64,000 nt of DNA from Hydrogenophaga sp. (GCF_011390835.1 NZ_JAABRQ010000010.1:53703-117702), one strand, 5' to 3'; shown: positions 37,752 through 46,404, counted from the first letter of the stretch. Made by a program: numbers and translations. Notes: a model not told the origin generated them from the sequence alone.

Positions 37752-38092
37752 GTACGGCCCCCTGGACCCATTGCTGATCTTTGCCCTGCTGTCTATGGCC
37801 GCATTTGCGGTTGGCGCGCTCAACGTCTTCACCGGTGGTGGCAGCTCCCTGAGCTTTACCGCCCATGTGTTTGTCGGTGTGCCGCCAAACGTGGCCAACG
37901 CCACCAGCGCCCTGCTGGGGAGCCCAGGTTACCTAGGCAGCACGCTGGGTTTCAAACCCGAGCTACGCGCGTTGCCTCAGCGCCGTCTGGTGCGCGAAAT
38001 ACCCATTTGTGCCATCGGTGACTTGGTTGCGCTGGGGCGTGATTGGGGTCGGCCTGGTGATGACCGCCCTGTTCTTCGCCCGCAGCTGCTGA
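37752..38092 (+). pseudogene. Decayed TSUP (TauE/SafE) exporter gene
   Basis: In frame from about 37752 the sequence reads LDPLLIFALLSMAAFAVGAL, NVFTGGGSSLSFTAHVF and VGVPPNVANATSALLGSPGY. These are the first two helices of a TSUP anion exporter with the characteristic GGGSxLxF and ANATS motifs. After about RALPQRRLVREIP the frame loses hydrophobicity. A terminal helix, GVIGVGLVMTALFFARSC, reappears in another frame and ends at TGA 38092. At least one frameshift and a large internal deletion have occurred, since an intact TSUP needs about 250 codons. An intact homologue stands at 54763. Confidence 0.7.
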
Positions 38093-38193
38093 GGCCGACA
38101 CACTTTCAAGCCGATGGCTGCGTTGTTTGGCCTTGCCGTGCCGGCGCACTGTCTGCGGCCCTCGCCTTGCGAAATCGAATCGGCCTGAAGTCC

Positions 38194-39105
38194 TCAACCA
38201 GCGACCAGCGCGCCTGCCTTCATGCGGTCACGCGCCAGGGCTTCGCGGGTCGCCCAGCGGCGGAAGAAGATGGTGACCACGCTGCTGCTGAGCACGATGA
38301 ACAGCGAGTACAGCACCGGGATCAACAGCACCTCTTGCTGGATGGTGGTGGAGATGCTGAGCGTGACGATCAGCACCGCCAGCGGCCCGTTCTGGATGCC
38401 GGTCTCCAGCGCAATCGTGCGGCTGCGGTTGTTGTCCTGGCGCAGCAGGCGCGCCATCGCATAACCCAGCGCCATGCCGATCAGACCTAGGCCGATGGCC
38501 GCGAAGTACACCGGCCAGGCCGTCTCAGCCAGCAGCTGGTGGTTGCGAGGCACCCAGGTCGCGACCAGGAAGACGATGACCACAATGCCCATGAAGCCGC
38601 CCAGCAGCTCGATGGTGGCGCCGATGTTGGGATTGAGCTTGCGCAGCACCATGCCCAGCACGGTGGGCACCAGCAGCACCACCAGCACCTGCGCCACGTT
38701 GGACGCCGGTATCTTGAACTCGCTCGACAGACCGGCCAGCGAGGAATAGAACTCCAGCAGCAGCGGCACCATGACCAGCGCGGTGAGCGTGCAGACCGTG
38801 GTCATCAGGATCGACAGGGCGAGCACGCCCTTGCTGAAGTAGCTGAAGATGTTGGAGGTGGTGCCGCCCGGCATGCAGGCCATGAGGATCAGGCCCACGG
38901 TCAGGCCGGGCGACAGGTCCAGTGCCATGGCCAGCGCAAAGCCCAGCAGCGGCATGATGCCGAACTGGCACAGCATGCCGACCAGCACGCCCTTGGGCTT
39001 GCGAAAGGCGATGAGGAAGTCGCGCCAGGTGAGGGAGGCGCCCATGCCCAGCATGATGACCATCATCATGATGCCCAGCAGGCGGGTTTCGAATTCGGTG
39101 ATCAT
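38194..39105 (-). CDS. Bile acid:sodium symporter (BASS) family transporter
   Basis: The 303-residue membrane protein has about nine to ten helices. Family markers are GMGASLTWRDFLIAFRKPKG at the N-terminus, MACMPGGTTSNIFSYFSKG (the sodium-site crossover) and ALETGIQNGPLAVLIV in the second half. Bacterial BASS proteins import or export organic anions such as pantoate, pyruvate or bile salts; the substrate here is open. The ATG at 39105 (MITEFETRLLGI) is preferred; the upstream 56 codons overlap the ligase gene's tail. It follows the acyl-CoA ligase gene by 29 bases. Confidence 0.9.
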   Translation of the reverse strand: MITEFETRLLGIMMMVIMLGMGASLTWRDFLIAFRKPKGVLVGMLCQFGIMPLLGFALAMALDLSPGLTVGLILMACMPGGTTSNIFSYFSKGVLALSILMTTVCTLTALVMVPLLLEFYSSLAGLSSEFKIPASNVAQVLVVLLVPTVLGMVLRKLNPNIGATIELLGGFMGIVVIVFLVATWVPRNHQLLAETAWPVYFAAIGLGLIGMALGYAMARLLRQDNNRSRTIALETGIQNGPLAVLIVTLSISTTIQQEVLLIPVLYSLFIVLSSSVVTIFFRRWATREALARDRMKAGALVAG

Positions 39106-39134
39106 GGTGTTGGTCTCTTCGTGTTGTTCTGGAA

Positions 39135-40913
39135 TTAGGCCTTGGCCTTCGCTTCGGTCTGTACTTCTGCCTTGAGCGTCTTGCGCAGCACCTTGCCGAT
39201 CGGACTCTTGGGCAGTTCGTCGCGCAGCACCACCAGGCGCGGCACCTTGTAAGCGGTGAGCTGCTGTCGACAATGGGCGATCACCTGCTCGGTCGTGAGT
39301 TGAGCGGCGTGGTCCGGGTGCGGCACGACATAGGCGCGCACCGCCTCGCCGGTCTTGTCATCCGGCACGCCGATGACCGCCACCTCTAGCACCATGTCCA
39401 GCTGCGCGATGGTGTCTTCGACTTCGTTGGGATACACGTTGAAGCCGGAGACCAGCACCAGGTCTTTCTTGCGGTCGACGATGCGCAGAAAGCCGTCGGG
39501 CTCCATCACCGCCACGTCGCCGGTGGCCAGCCAGCCATCGTTCAACACACCCGTGGTCTCGGCTTCGTTGTTCCAGTAGCCCCGCATCACCTGCGGGCCG
39601 CGCACACAGATCTCACCGGGTTCGCCCGGCGCCACCGCCATGCCGTCCTCGCCCATCAGGCGCAGCTCGGTGCCTGGCGCAGGGATGCCGATGCTGCCCA
39701 GCCGCGGTGTGCCACGCAGCGGGTTGAAGCTGACCACAGGCGAGGTTTCGGTCAGACCGTAGCCTTCGGCGATCGGCGTGCGCGTGACCTCGGCCCAGCG
39801 CTGAGCCACCGCGCTGTGCAAGGCGGTACCACCGGCAATCGAGGCCTTGAGCTTGCTCGGAGGGTAGGCTGTGAACCACTCTTCGTTCAGCAGGCCGTTG
39901 AACAGGGTGTTGACCCCTGTCATCCAGGTGATGGGGAAGTTTTCCACGGCGCGCTGCAGGTTCTGTACCGGCCGCGGGCTGGGCACCAGCACGTTGTGTG
40001 CGCCTATGGACAGGAAGCCCAGCAGGTTGGCCGTGAAGGCGAAGATGTGATACAGCGGGAGCGCTGTGAGCACGCACTCGTGGCCAGTCTCCATGTGGGT
40101 GGCGCCCATGGCCAGCATCTGGTTGACGTTGTTGAGCAGGTTGCCGTGGCTGAGCATGGCGCCCTTGCTCACGCCCGTGGTACCGCCCGTGTACTGCAGG
40201 GCGGCCAGGCTTTCGTGCGAGAGGCTCTTCCAGTAGGCCTTGGCCGGTTGCGCCGCCAGCGTGGCACAGCCTTGCGCCAGCGCTTGCGACAGCCGCACGT
40301 GCGGCACCGTCACTGGTGGCAGCACCTTGCTCCAGACTTTTTGCACGCCGCGGATCACCGTACCCGGCACGGCGGGGAAAAACTCGCTCACCCGGGCCAA
40401 TACCACGTGCTCAATACTGCTGCGCTTGAGCACGTCTGGCAGCTTGTCGGCGAACATGTCCATGACCACCAGGGTGCGTGCGCCGGCGTCGTTGAACTGA
40501 TGAACCATCTCGCTCTCGGTGTAGAGCGGATTGGTGTTGACTAGCACGCAGCCGGCCTTGAGCACACCAAACGCCACTACCGGGTAGGCCAGGCAGTTGG
40601 GCATTTGTACCGCCACCCGGTCACCGGCCTGCAGCTTCAGCGTCTGGCGCAGGTAGCCGGCGAAGGCGTCGGATAGGTCGTTGACCTGCGCAAAGCTTAG
40701 GCGCCCATTCATGCCGTTGGGCATGACGCAACTGAAGGCCGGGTGCTTGAGTCTCTTGGCGGCCTGCTCGGCGGCAAAGTGGGTGCAGCGCTCCTGCACC
40801 AGCTCGGCGAGCGAGGCATGGGCTGGGGCCGGCAGCTCGGGCGAGATGCCGACGCTGTTGTAGGTGGAGGCCCACGGCCGGTGCGCGGTGTCGAACGGGA
40901 TGTCGTTTTTCAT
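39135..40913 (-). CDS. fadD: Long-chain fatty-acid-CoA ligase
   Basis: The 592-residue AMP-forming ligase activates fatty acids to acyl-CoA by way of an acyl-adenylate. Visible motifs are the P-loop YTGGTTGVSKGAMLSHGN, EGYGLTETSP, the GWLATGDVAVMEPDGFLRIV hinge region with DRKKDLVLVSGFNVYPNEVE, and the C-terminal lysine in KSPIGKVLRKTL. The ATG at 40913 (MKNDIPFDTAH) is preferred over 40985. It lies in a minus-strand run with small membrane-protein genes upstream and the BASS transporter downstream. FadD is the best fit; other medium/long-chain ligases are possible. Confidence 0.9.
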   Translation of the reverse strand: MKNDIPFDTAHRPWASTYNSVGISPELPAPAHASLAELVQERCTHFAAEQAAKRLKHPAFSCVMPNGMNGRLSFAQVNDLSDAFAGYLRQTLKLQAGDRVAVQMPNCLAYPVVAFGVLKAGCVLVNTNPLYTESEMVHQFNDAGARTLVVMDMFADKLPDVLKRSSIEHVVLARVSEFFPAVPGTVIRGVQKVWSKVLPPVTVPHVRLSQALAQGCATLAAQPAKAYWKSLSHESLAALQYTGGTTGVSKGAMLSHGNLLNNVNQMLAMGATHMETGHECVLTALPLYHIFAFTANLLGFLSIGAHNVLVPSPRPVQNLQRAVENFPITWMTGVNTLFNGLLNEEWFTAYPPSKLKASIAGGTALHSAVAQRWAEVTRTPIAEGYGLTETSPVVSFNPLRGTPRLGSIGIPAPGTELRLMGEDGMAVAPGEPGEICVRGPQVMRGYWNNEAETTGVLNDGWLATGDVAVMEPDGFLRIVDRKKDLVLVSGFNVYPNEVEDTIAQLDMVLEVAVIGVPDDKTGEAVRAYVVPHPDHAAQLTTEQVIAHCRQQLTAYKVPRLVVLRDELPKSPIGKVLRKTLKAEVQTEAKAKA

Positions 40914-41039
40914 GGTCTTCCTCGGGGTGGCGTTGTTGTGGTGATCGCTGAACAAGTGGCCAGGGTCAGGCCGGCAATTGAGCACAGGCGGTCTGCGCGA
41001 GTGTGGTGACCAGTTGAGGCAGCAACATGGCGCTGGTCA

Positions 41040-41231
41040 TCACGCGACGCCGGAGGCGCCCGCCACGGCCAGCATCGCCATCAATCTGAGCGGCTTCAGG
41101 CCGGATGGGTCTCTGGTCAGGCTCACCAGATCGGCGACGCTCAAACGCAGGTCCGCCGGCACAGAAGCGCCGGCGGACCTGTCGTTGGGCTGGGTGTCAT
41201 CGCGCAAGGTCTGCGCCAGCGCTCGGGTCAT
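41040..41231 (-). CDS. Small hypothetical protein coupled to upstream membrane-protein gene
   Basis: The ORF of 63 codons starts with MTRALAQTLRDDTQPNDRSA and ends with SGLKPLRLMAMLAVAGASGV plus Ala. Its ATG overlaps the stop of the membrane-protein gene by four bases (ATGA), a sign of translational coupling. A short hydrophobic tail could insert in the membrane. No family is recognised, and the call rests on the overlap and frame. Confidence 0.45.
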   Translation of the reverse strand: MTRALAQTLRDDTQPNDRSAGASVPADLRLSVADLVSLTRDPSGLKPLRLMAMLAVAGASGVA

Positions 41232-41626
41232 GCAGGCACGCGTTTTAAGGTGCCCGGCCGGGAGAAGCTGCTCAGAAGAAAATGCCCGGCTACCGCGGCC
41301 GCCAGCATCAGAAACAGCACCACGCCCCAGACCACCCACATCAGCGGGATCAGCCAGCTCACCAGACTGCCCAGCGTCGGGCCGCTCTGGCCCAGCCAGC
41401 CCATCACCTGCACCCAGGCGGTTTGCAGACCCTGGATCCAGACTGGGTCGATCCACAGCGCCATCCAGGCCGGCACCGGCCACTGCCCCACGTTGTTGAT
41501 GACATCACCAGCCTGGCCAGAGGCCATGGTCGTGGCCAGCCAGCCGGTGAGCTCGGCCGACACCAGTACGGTCCCGGTCCACAACGCCGCGAGAAGGGTG
41601 AAGACAATCCAGAGGGCGATTTTCAT
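41228..41626 (-). CDS. Small two-helix membrane protein (unknown)
   Basis: The 132 residues contain an N-terminal hydrophobic segment (MKIALWIVFTLLAALWTGTV) and a second long one (LIPLMWVVWGVVLFLMLAAAVAGH), with an amphipathic Trp-rich centre (WPVPAWMALWIDPVWIQGLQ). The tail is short and basic. I do not recognise a family. It follows the TerB-like gene by 40 bases on the same strand, in a run that includes BI-1 and HPF-like genes, so a stress-related membrane role is possible. Confidence 0.65.
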   Translation of the reverse strand: MKIALWIVFTLLAALWTGTVLVSAELTGWLATTMASGQAGDVINNVGQWPVPAWMALWIDPVWIQGLQTAWVQVMGWLGQSGPTLGSLVSWLIPLMWVVWGVVLFLMLAAAVAGHFLLSSFSRPGTLKRVPA

Positions 41627-41666
41627 GAGGTTTTCCAGAGACAGCGATGGCTAATTGAAGGCACGA

Positions 41667-42098
41667 TCAGATCGCCAGCCGATCCATTTGGTTGGTGGTC
41701 TGGAGCGGGTTGATGGTGCTTGGCCAGGCGCGCGCCATGTCGTCTAGAAGTGCAGTCTCGCCGTCGGCCAGGTGGCTGTCGCACAGCATCACCGCTTCGC
41801 ACAGGGCGCGCACCTCAGCGCCCAGCGCCGGGTCTTGCACCTCGGCAAACAGGCGGCGCCGTGTGTTGCTGTCGATCGCGGCAGAGCCTGTCCACTCACC
41901 GTGCGAGGCCAGCAGCAGGTCTTCGCAGAATTGATCCATGACCAGCTTGAAGGACTCGGGTGCGAGGCCCAGGCGCGCCGGCGCACGGAGGCGGTCCAGG
42001 GTACGGATTTCGGCGGTGGCGTAGTGACCGTCGGCGACCAGGGCCATGGCCACCAGTCGGGCGGCGGCTTCGGGGCTGTCGGTGGGATAGCTGCGCAT
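41667..42098 (-). CDS. TerB-like domain protein
   Basis: The 143 residues look like the all-helical tellurite-resistance TerB fold: SPEAAARLVAMALVADGHYA, then TAEIRTLDRLRAPARLGL and the C-terminal CEAVMLCDSHLADGETALLD motif with acidic residues. TerB-like proteins bind divalent ions and associate with membranes in stress responses. The ATG at 42098 has AGGAG 8 bases upstream. The longer frame to 42674 runs antisense-like through the BI-1 gene and is discarded. It is likely co-transcribed with the BI-1 and HPF-like genes. Confidence 0.75.
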   Translation of the reverse strand: MRSYPTDSPEAAARLVAMALVADGHYATAEIRTLDRLRAPARLGLAPESFKLVMDQFCEDLLLASHGEWTGSAAIDSNTRRRLFAEVQDPALGAEVRALCEAVMLCDSHLADGETALLDDMARAWPSTINPLQTTNQMDRLAI

Positions 42099-42148
42099 CG
42101 TTGACTCCTGGGAGTGGGGTGGTATCGGGGTCGTGGTGGGACTGGCTG

Positions 42149-42853
42149 TTACTCGTCGCCACCCATGCCGAGCAAGCTCAGCAGGCTGGTGAACAGGTTG
42201 AACACCGAGACGTACAGGCCCACGGTAGCCAGCACGTAGTTGGTCTCGCCGCCGCTGACGATGCGGCTGGTCTCGAACAGGATCAGGCCCACCGACAGCA
42301 GCGCCACCAGCCCCGAGACGGCCAGCGCCAGCGCAGGCATCTGGAAGAAGAACGCGGCCAGCATCAGCATCAGCGCGACCACGATCCCTGCAAACAGGAA
42401 GCCACCCATGAAGCTGAAGTCGCGGCGCGTGGTCAGCACATAGGCAGACAGCGACACGAAGGTCGCACCAGTGGCCCCCAATGCGGTCACGATGGTTTGC
42501 GCGCCGCCCGGCAGGGCCAGGGTATGGCTGAGCATCGGGCCCAGGGTGTAGCCCATGAAGCCGGTCAGTGCAAACACCGCGGGCAGCGCCCAGCCGCTGT
42601 TCTGCAGCTTGTGCACCGCGAACAACAGACCAAAGAAGCCGACCAGCGTGAGCACCAGCCCGGGTGCGGGCCACTGGAAGGCCACACCGGCGGCCGCCAC
42701 GCCGGCGCTGAACAGCAGCGTGAGCGAGAGCAGGGCGTAGGTGTTGCGCAGGACGCGCGTGACTTCCGGGCGTTCGGTGGCCAGAGAGTCGCCACCGTTG
42801 CCGGGCAGGCGCTGGTCGCGGGGCAGGGCGATGACGCGGGGGTTGTCGTTCAT
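42149..42853 (-). CDS. Bax inhibitor-1/YccA family membrane protein
   Basis: The 234-residue protein has seven hydrophobic helices after a polar N-terminus (MNDNPRVIALPRDQRLPG). The family patterns GFMGYTLGPMLSH and the C-terminal FETSRIVSGGETNYVLATVG with SLYVSVFNLFTSLLSLLG identify the BI-1 superfamily. In bacteria YccA modulates the FtsH protease; related proteins are pH-sensitive calcium leak channels. It lies 32 bases after the HPF-like gene and 50 bases before the TerB-like gene, all on the minus strand. Confidence 0.92.
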   Translation of the reverse strand: MNDNPRVIALPRDQRLPGNGGDSLATERPEVTRVLRNTYALLSLTLLFSAGVAAAGVAFQWPAPGLVLTLVGFFGLLFAVHKLQNSGWALPAVFALTGFMGYTLGPMLSHTLALPGGAQTIVTALGATGATFVSLSAYVLTTRRDFSFMGGFLFAGIVVALMLMLAAFFFQMPALALAVSGLVALLSVGLILFETSRIVSGGETNYVLATVGLYVSVFNLFTSLLSLLGMGGDE

Positions 42854-42885
42854 GGTGGGCTCCGAAGAAGGGGTGACAGAAAAGA

Positions 42886-43248
42886 TCAGAGGGTCGGGGT
42901 GGCCGTGAACGCTCGCAGCGGCTGGCGAGCGGGCCGGCGTTGCTTCTGCCACAGCCGGACCAGGGCGTGCGCGGCTCGCTTGAGGGCCGCGTCCAGCGCC
43001 TGCGTGGCGTGGCGGCGAGTGGCGTGCACCACCACCGTGCCCAGGCCGTCGGTGGTCAGGTGGACCTGGCATCGTTGGTCGACTCCGCCGCGTGGGCCGT
43101 TCACGTCTTCCAGCCGCACCTGCGCCTGCAGCAATTCGCTGCGCAGGCGGCGCATCACGAAGCGCAACCGGCGCTCAGCGACAGCGCGCCACTGGGCGAT
43201 CTCGGCAGAGGCTTGCGGCCCGCGGGGGGATTCGATCAGGATTTGCAT
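42886..43248 (-). CDS. HPF/RaiA-like ribosome-associated protein
   Basis: The 120 residues show a single ribosome-hibernation-like alpha-beta domain: MQILIESPRGPQASAEIAQW, RLRFVMRRLRSELLQAQVRL and VHATRRHATQALDAALKRAA. The short C-terminal tail lacks the long-HPF dimerisation domain. Basic residues on the helices agree with binding 30S subunits, blocking translation in stationary phase; the sequence is divergent, so the role is an inference. ATG 43248 (GGAGT ribosome region) was chosen. It heads a minus-strand run through BI-1 and TerB-like genes, divergent from nhaR. Confidence 0.78.
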   Translation of the reverse strand: MQILIESPRGPQASAEIAQWRAVAERRLRFVMRRLRSELLQAQVRLEDVNGPRGGVDQRCQVHLTTDGLGTVVVHATRRHATQALDAALKRAAHALVRLWQKQRRPARQPLRAFTATPTL

Positions 43249-43316
43249 GGGGTAACTCCTTGTGAGACAACGGGGGCGGCACCGGGCGGGTAAATGCAAC
43301 GATAGGCCTCTCAAGA

Positions 43317-43360
43317 ATCCCGTGAAAGCAGATAATCAAAGAACCTTCATCCCGTAAAAG
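43317..43360. promoter_or_regulatory. Direct repeat pair in the nhaR/HPF divergent promoter region
   Basis: ATCCCGTGAAAG (43317-43328) and ATCCCGTAAAAG (43349-43360) are near-identical and 32 bases apart, three helical turns. They lie next to the nhaR start and could bind a LysR-type or similar regulator controlling both directions. Confidence 0.4.
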
Positions 43361-43366
43361 TGGAAT

Positions 43367-44254
43367 ATGAACCAGGAACTCAACTACAAGCACCTGTATT
43401 ACTTCTGGGTCACTGCGAAAGAGGGCGGCATGTCGCACGCCGCCGCCCGTCTGGGCATGGCGGTGCAGACGGTGAGCGCGCAGGTGCGCCTGCTCGAGCA
43501 GTCGCTGGGCCATGCGCTGTTCAAGCCGGCGGGCCGCGGCCTTGCGCTGACCGAAGCCGGGCAGGCGGCCCTGCAGGTGGCCGAGCAGATCTTCCACCTG
43601 GGTGAACATCTGCACACCGCTGTGCGCGACGCCACCAGCCAGACCGGCGTGCGCCTGGTGGTGGGTATTTCCGATGGTCTGGCCAAGCTGGCGGTGCGCG
43701 ACCTGCTGGCGCCAGCGCTGGCCGAGCCGCGGCTTCGGCTGGTGTGCCACGAAGACGACTTTGAAGACCTGCTCGCCGACCTGGCCCTGCACCGGCTCGA
43801 CGTGGTGCTGTCCGACCGCCCGGCGCCCGCCAACCCCAACCTCAAGCTGTACAGCCACGCGCTGGGCTCGTCGCCTCTGGGCTGGTACGCGCCCAAGGCG
43901 CTGCTGGCCGAGGTCCGGCTCGATTTTCCGCACAGCCTGGCGCGCGTGCCAGTGCTGCTGCCGAGTGCGCAGGCCTCGGTGCGGCTGTCGATTGACCAGT
44001 GGTTTGAGCAGCATGGCGTGTTGCCCAACCTGGTGGGCGAATTCGAAGACAGCGCGCTGCTCGCCACCTTCGGCTCCTCGGGCATGGGGGTGTTTCCCGC
44101 TTCGGAGCGCATGCGCGAAAAGCTCTCGCAAGGTTATGGCCTGCGCTGGGTCGCGCCGTGTGAGGGAGTGCAGGAGCACTACTACGCCATCGGCACGGCG
44201 CGCAAGGTGCAGCACCCGCTGGTGCAAAGTCTGCTGAAAACCGCGCCGGCTTGA
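43367..44254 (+). CDS. nhaR: LysR-family regulator of the NhaR type
   Basis: The 295-residue regulator opens MNQELNYKHLYYFWVTAKEG with the NhaR-specific N-terminus and the HTH MSHAAARLGMAVQTVSAQVR. A substrate-binding domain of periplasmic-protein type follows (SDRPAPANPNLKLYSHALGS, GSSGMGVFPASERMREK). NhaR activates sodium/proton antiporter genes in E. coli in response to Na+. No nhaA is adjacent here, so the regulon is unknown. It is divergent from the HPF/BI-1/TerB run and overlaps a possible TTG start of the next gene. Confidence 0.88.
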   Translation: MNQELNYKHLYYFWVTAKEGGMSHAAARLGMAVQTVSAQVRLLEQSLGHALFKPAGRGLALTEAGQAALQVAEQIFHLGEHLHTAVRDATSQTGVRLVVGISDGLAKLAVRDLLAPALAEPRLRLVCHEDDFEDLLADLALHRLDVVLSDRPAPANPNLKLYSHALGSSPLGWYAPKALLAEVRLDFPHSLARVPVLLPSAQASVRLSIDQWFEQHGVLPNLVGEFEDSALLATFGSSGMGVFPASERMREKLSQGYGLRWVAPCEGVQEHYYAIGTARKVQHPLVQSLLKTAPA

Positions 44255-44259
44255 CCCGC

Positions 44260-45141
44260 ATGGCCACCTCTGACATCTGCACACCCGCGGCAGAGATGCC
44301 GTGGCCGGTGCTCAGCCCGTTTCGCATGCGACCAGGCCTGGCCCGGCTGGATGCGGCAACGGCCCCACTGCTGTTTCTGCGCGATGCACTGGCGCCGGTC
44401 TACGCGGCCCACAAGCGGGCAGCGCTGCGGGATCAACGGGCCATCGCTCAAGTCGGCGCAGCCGATCCGGCAGTTCTCGCCGCGATTGCCGACGCTTATG
44501 CGGCACAAACCGGCGTGCGGCTGTCGCCCGATGCCGATGCGCTGGCGCTGGACATGCAGGAAGACTTCGTCATCCTGCATGACGAACCGGGAGAGGCCGG
44601 CCCCGATCTGCGCACCCGCTTTCTCTCGGTGTGTTTTCCATCCAACTGGTCGCCGGCTGAAAAGCTGGGCCTGGACTTCAGCGCGATCCACGCGCCAGTG
44701 GCCGACAACGCACTGCTGCAGGCCGGCTCGCGCGGCATCGTCGATCTGGCCTTGCGCCAGACGCCCATGCTGCGGCATGTGTGGCTGCTCACACCCAGCG
44801 CAGACCTGGCGCAACACCCTCAGACCCGCCGTTTGCGCTGGGACGACGCGCTGCGGCAGGCCGACACAAGTGGCTGTCGCCTGATCGATCAGGTGTTTTT
44901 CCGTGTGGAGCGCCAGACGACGCTGCCGCTGCCCCAGCTACAGCGCGCGGTGTTCCTGATCCGGGTGGTGGTGGCGCCGCTGACCAAGGTCTTGGACCAC
45001 CACCCCTCGCGTTGCGCCGAACTGCACAGCGCACTGGCCAGCATGAGCCCTGCTGTGGTGGCGTACCGAGGCATGGCCGCGGTACTTGAGCGGCTGCAGT
45101 CTGAGCTATCGCCTTTGAGCGGGCGTCTTGCGGCGGATTGA
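44260..45141 (+). CDS. DUF3445 family, haem-dependent oxidative N-demethylase-like protein
   Basis: The 293 residues agree with DUF3445, the family now known for a haem-dependent oxidative N-demethylase. The patterns are WPVLSPFRMRPGLARLD at the start, the LDMQEDFVILHD central motif, FPSNWSPAEKLGLDFSAIHAPV and the late RVERQTTLPLPQLQRAVFLI with HHPSRCAEL. The haem ligand cannot be assigned by eye. ATG 44260 was chosen; a TTG nine bases earlier overlaps the nhaR stop. The gene directly follows nhaR on the same strand, probably as a two-gene unit. Confidence 0.8.
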   Translation: MATSDICTPAAEMPWPVLSPFRMRPGLARLDAATAPLLFLRDALAPVYAAHKRAALRDQRAIAQVGAADPAVLAAIADAYAAQTGVRLSPDADALALDMQEDFVILHDEPGEAGPDLRTRFLSVCFPSNWSPAEKLGLDFSAIHAPVADNALLQAGSRGIVDLALRQTPMLRHVWLLTPSADLAQHPQTRRLRWDDALRQADTSGCRLIDQVFFRVERQTTLPLPQLQRAVFLIRVVVAPLTKVLDHHPSRCAELHSALASMSPAVVAYRGMAAVLERLQSELSPLSGRLAAD

Positions 45142-45244
45142 TCCGCGTCAGGAAACACACCGAGGGACCAGCCTACAGTGGCCTTTGGATGCCGCAAGCG
45201 CCACCCTATCTGCGAGGCCAGCGGACTTCAGGAGATCTGCTGCC

Positions 45245-45868
45245 ATGTTCAATGACCGCGAAGATGCTGCTCTTCAGCTTGCCGATCAGCTGGCGGGTTT
45301 GCGCGGAAAACAGCCGCTCATCCTCGCGATCCCGCGCGGCGCTGTGCCCATGGGCAAGGTGTTGGCGGACTCGCTTGGCGGCGACCTGGACGTGGTGCTG
45401 GTGCGCAAGCTGGGCGCGCCGCGGTCGGACGAGGTGGCGATCGGCTCGGTGGACGAAAGTGGCTGGACCTACTTGGCGCCTCACGCTGCGCTGCTGGGTG
45501 CTGATGCGGCCTATATCGCGGCAGAGAAGCGCCGCCAGCTGGAAGCCATCCGAACCCGGCGGGCGCGCTATTCGCCTGTGCGGCCGCCTTTGGACCCGAC
45601 AGGGCGCACCGTGATCGTTGTGGACGATGGGCTGGCCACGGGTGCGACCATGATTGCCGCCTTGCACAGCCTGCGCGAGCGACATCCGACGAGGCTGATC
45701 TGCGCTGTGCCGGTGGCGTCGCGCGATGCACTGGACAGGGTCCGGCCCTTGGCCGACGAGGTGGTGTGCTTGCTGGCGCCGGAGGACTTCCAGGCGGTCG
45801 GCCAGTACTACCGGCGTTTCCCGCAGGTGGAAGACGACGAGGTCATGGGGCTGTTGCAAGCTCCCTGA
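45245..45868 (+). CDS. Phosphoribosyltransferase-fold protein
   Basis: The 207-residue protein has the type I PRTase fold with the PRPP-binding motif VIVVDDGLATGATM and the flap-strand region LDVVLVRKLGAPRSDEVAIG, the signature of the PRTase_2/erythromycin-esterase-associated group. AVPVASRDALDRVRPLADEV follows. Its nucleobase or other acceptor is unknown. The ATG at 45245 has AGGAG nine bases upstream, and the longer frame to 45128 is dismissed. It stands alone between the DUF3445 gene and a pseudogene. Confidence 0.87.
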   Translation: MFNDREDAALQLADQLAGLRGKQPLILAIPRGAVPMGKVLADSLGGDLDVVLVRKLGAPRSDEVAIGSVDESGWTYLAPHAALLGADAAYIAAEKRRQLEAIRTRRARYSPVRPPLDPTGRTVIVVDDGLATGATMIAALHSLRERHPTRLICAVPVASRDALDRVRPLADEVVCLLAPEDFQAVGQYYRRFPQVEDDEVMGLLQAP

Positions 45869-46017
45869 GCGAGGCGGGCCCTTCCGGCAAGGGACCAACG
45901 GGCGCCACTGTGGAAAACCCCAGTCCGAGTAGGATAGGCGTATCAGGCGAACCTGAATACGAATTAGTCGCTTGTTAAACTGGATAGTCGCAATTTCCTC
46001 AAGCCTCACTCAGGTAA

Positions 46018-46404
46018 CGTCTCATTGACCGCCTACACGGCCCGCCCGGCGGCTACGTGCTGACCTTTAGCAACGGCCTGGTGGTTTATCTGTCAGGTGA
46101 CACTGGCGTGACCGCCGAACAGGACTTGGTGGTGCGCCGCATGTACAAGGCCGGCCTGGTGTTGCTCAACATCGGTGGCACCTTCACCACCGGCCCGCAG
46201 GAGGCGGCGTATGTCGTCAATGAGCTAGTCAAGCCAACGGCCGTGATCGCCTCGCACGCCAACGAGTTGGTCGCCGAAGGTGGCAAGCTGCGTACCGGCA
46301 CCAAGACCGAAACGTTCACCAAGGCCACCACCGTGCCCGTGCGCCTCCCGCTGAGCGGCCGCACCATGGAGTCTGCTGCCAGCGGGGCCTGTGCCGCCGG
46401 CTGA
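46018..46404 (+). pseudogene. 3' remnant of an MBL-fold metallo-hydrolase
   Basis: From 46018 the frame reads RLIDRLHGPPGGYVLTFSNG and continues LVVYLSGDTGVTAEQDLVVR, then LLNIGGTFTTGPQEAAYVVN and VIASHANELVAEGGKL. These are the C-terminal blocks of UlaG-like metallo-beta-lactamase hydrolases, including the metal Asp of GDTG and the His of SHANE. A TAA at 46015 closes the frame upstream, and no HxHxDH metal motif is found nearby, so the N-terminal half is lost. The GTG at 46057 could start translation but the product would lack the active site. Lower-GC sequence directly upstream marks the junction. Confidence 0.75.
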
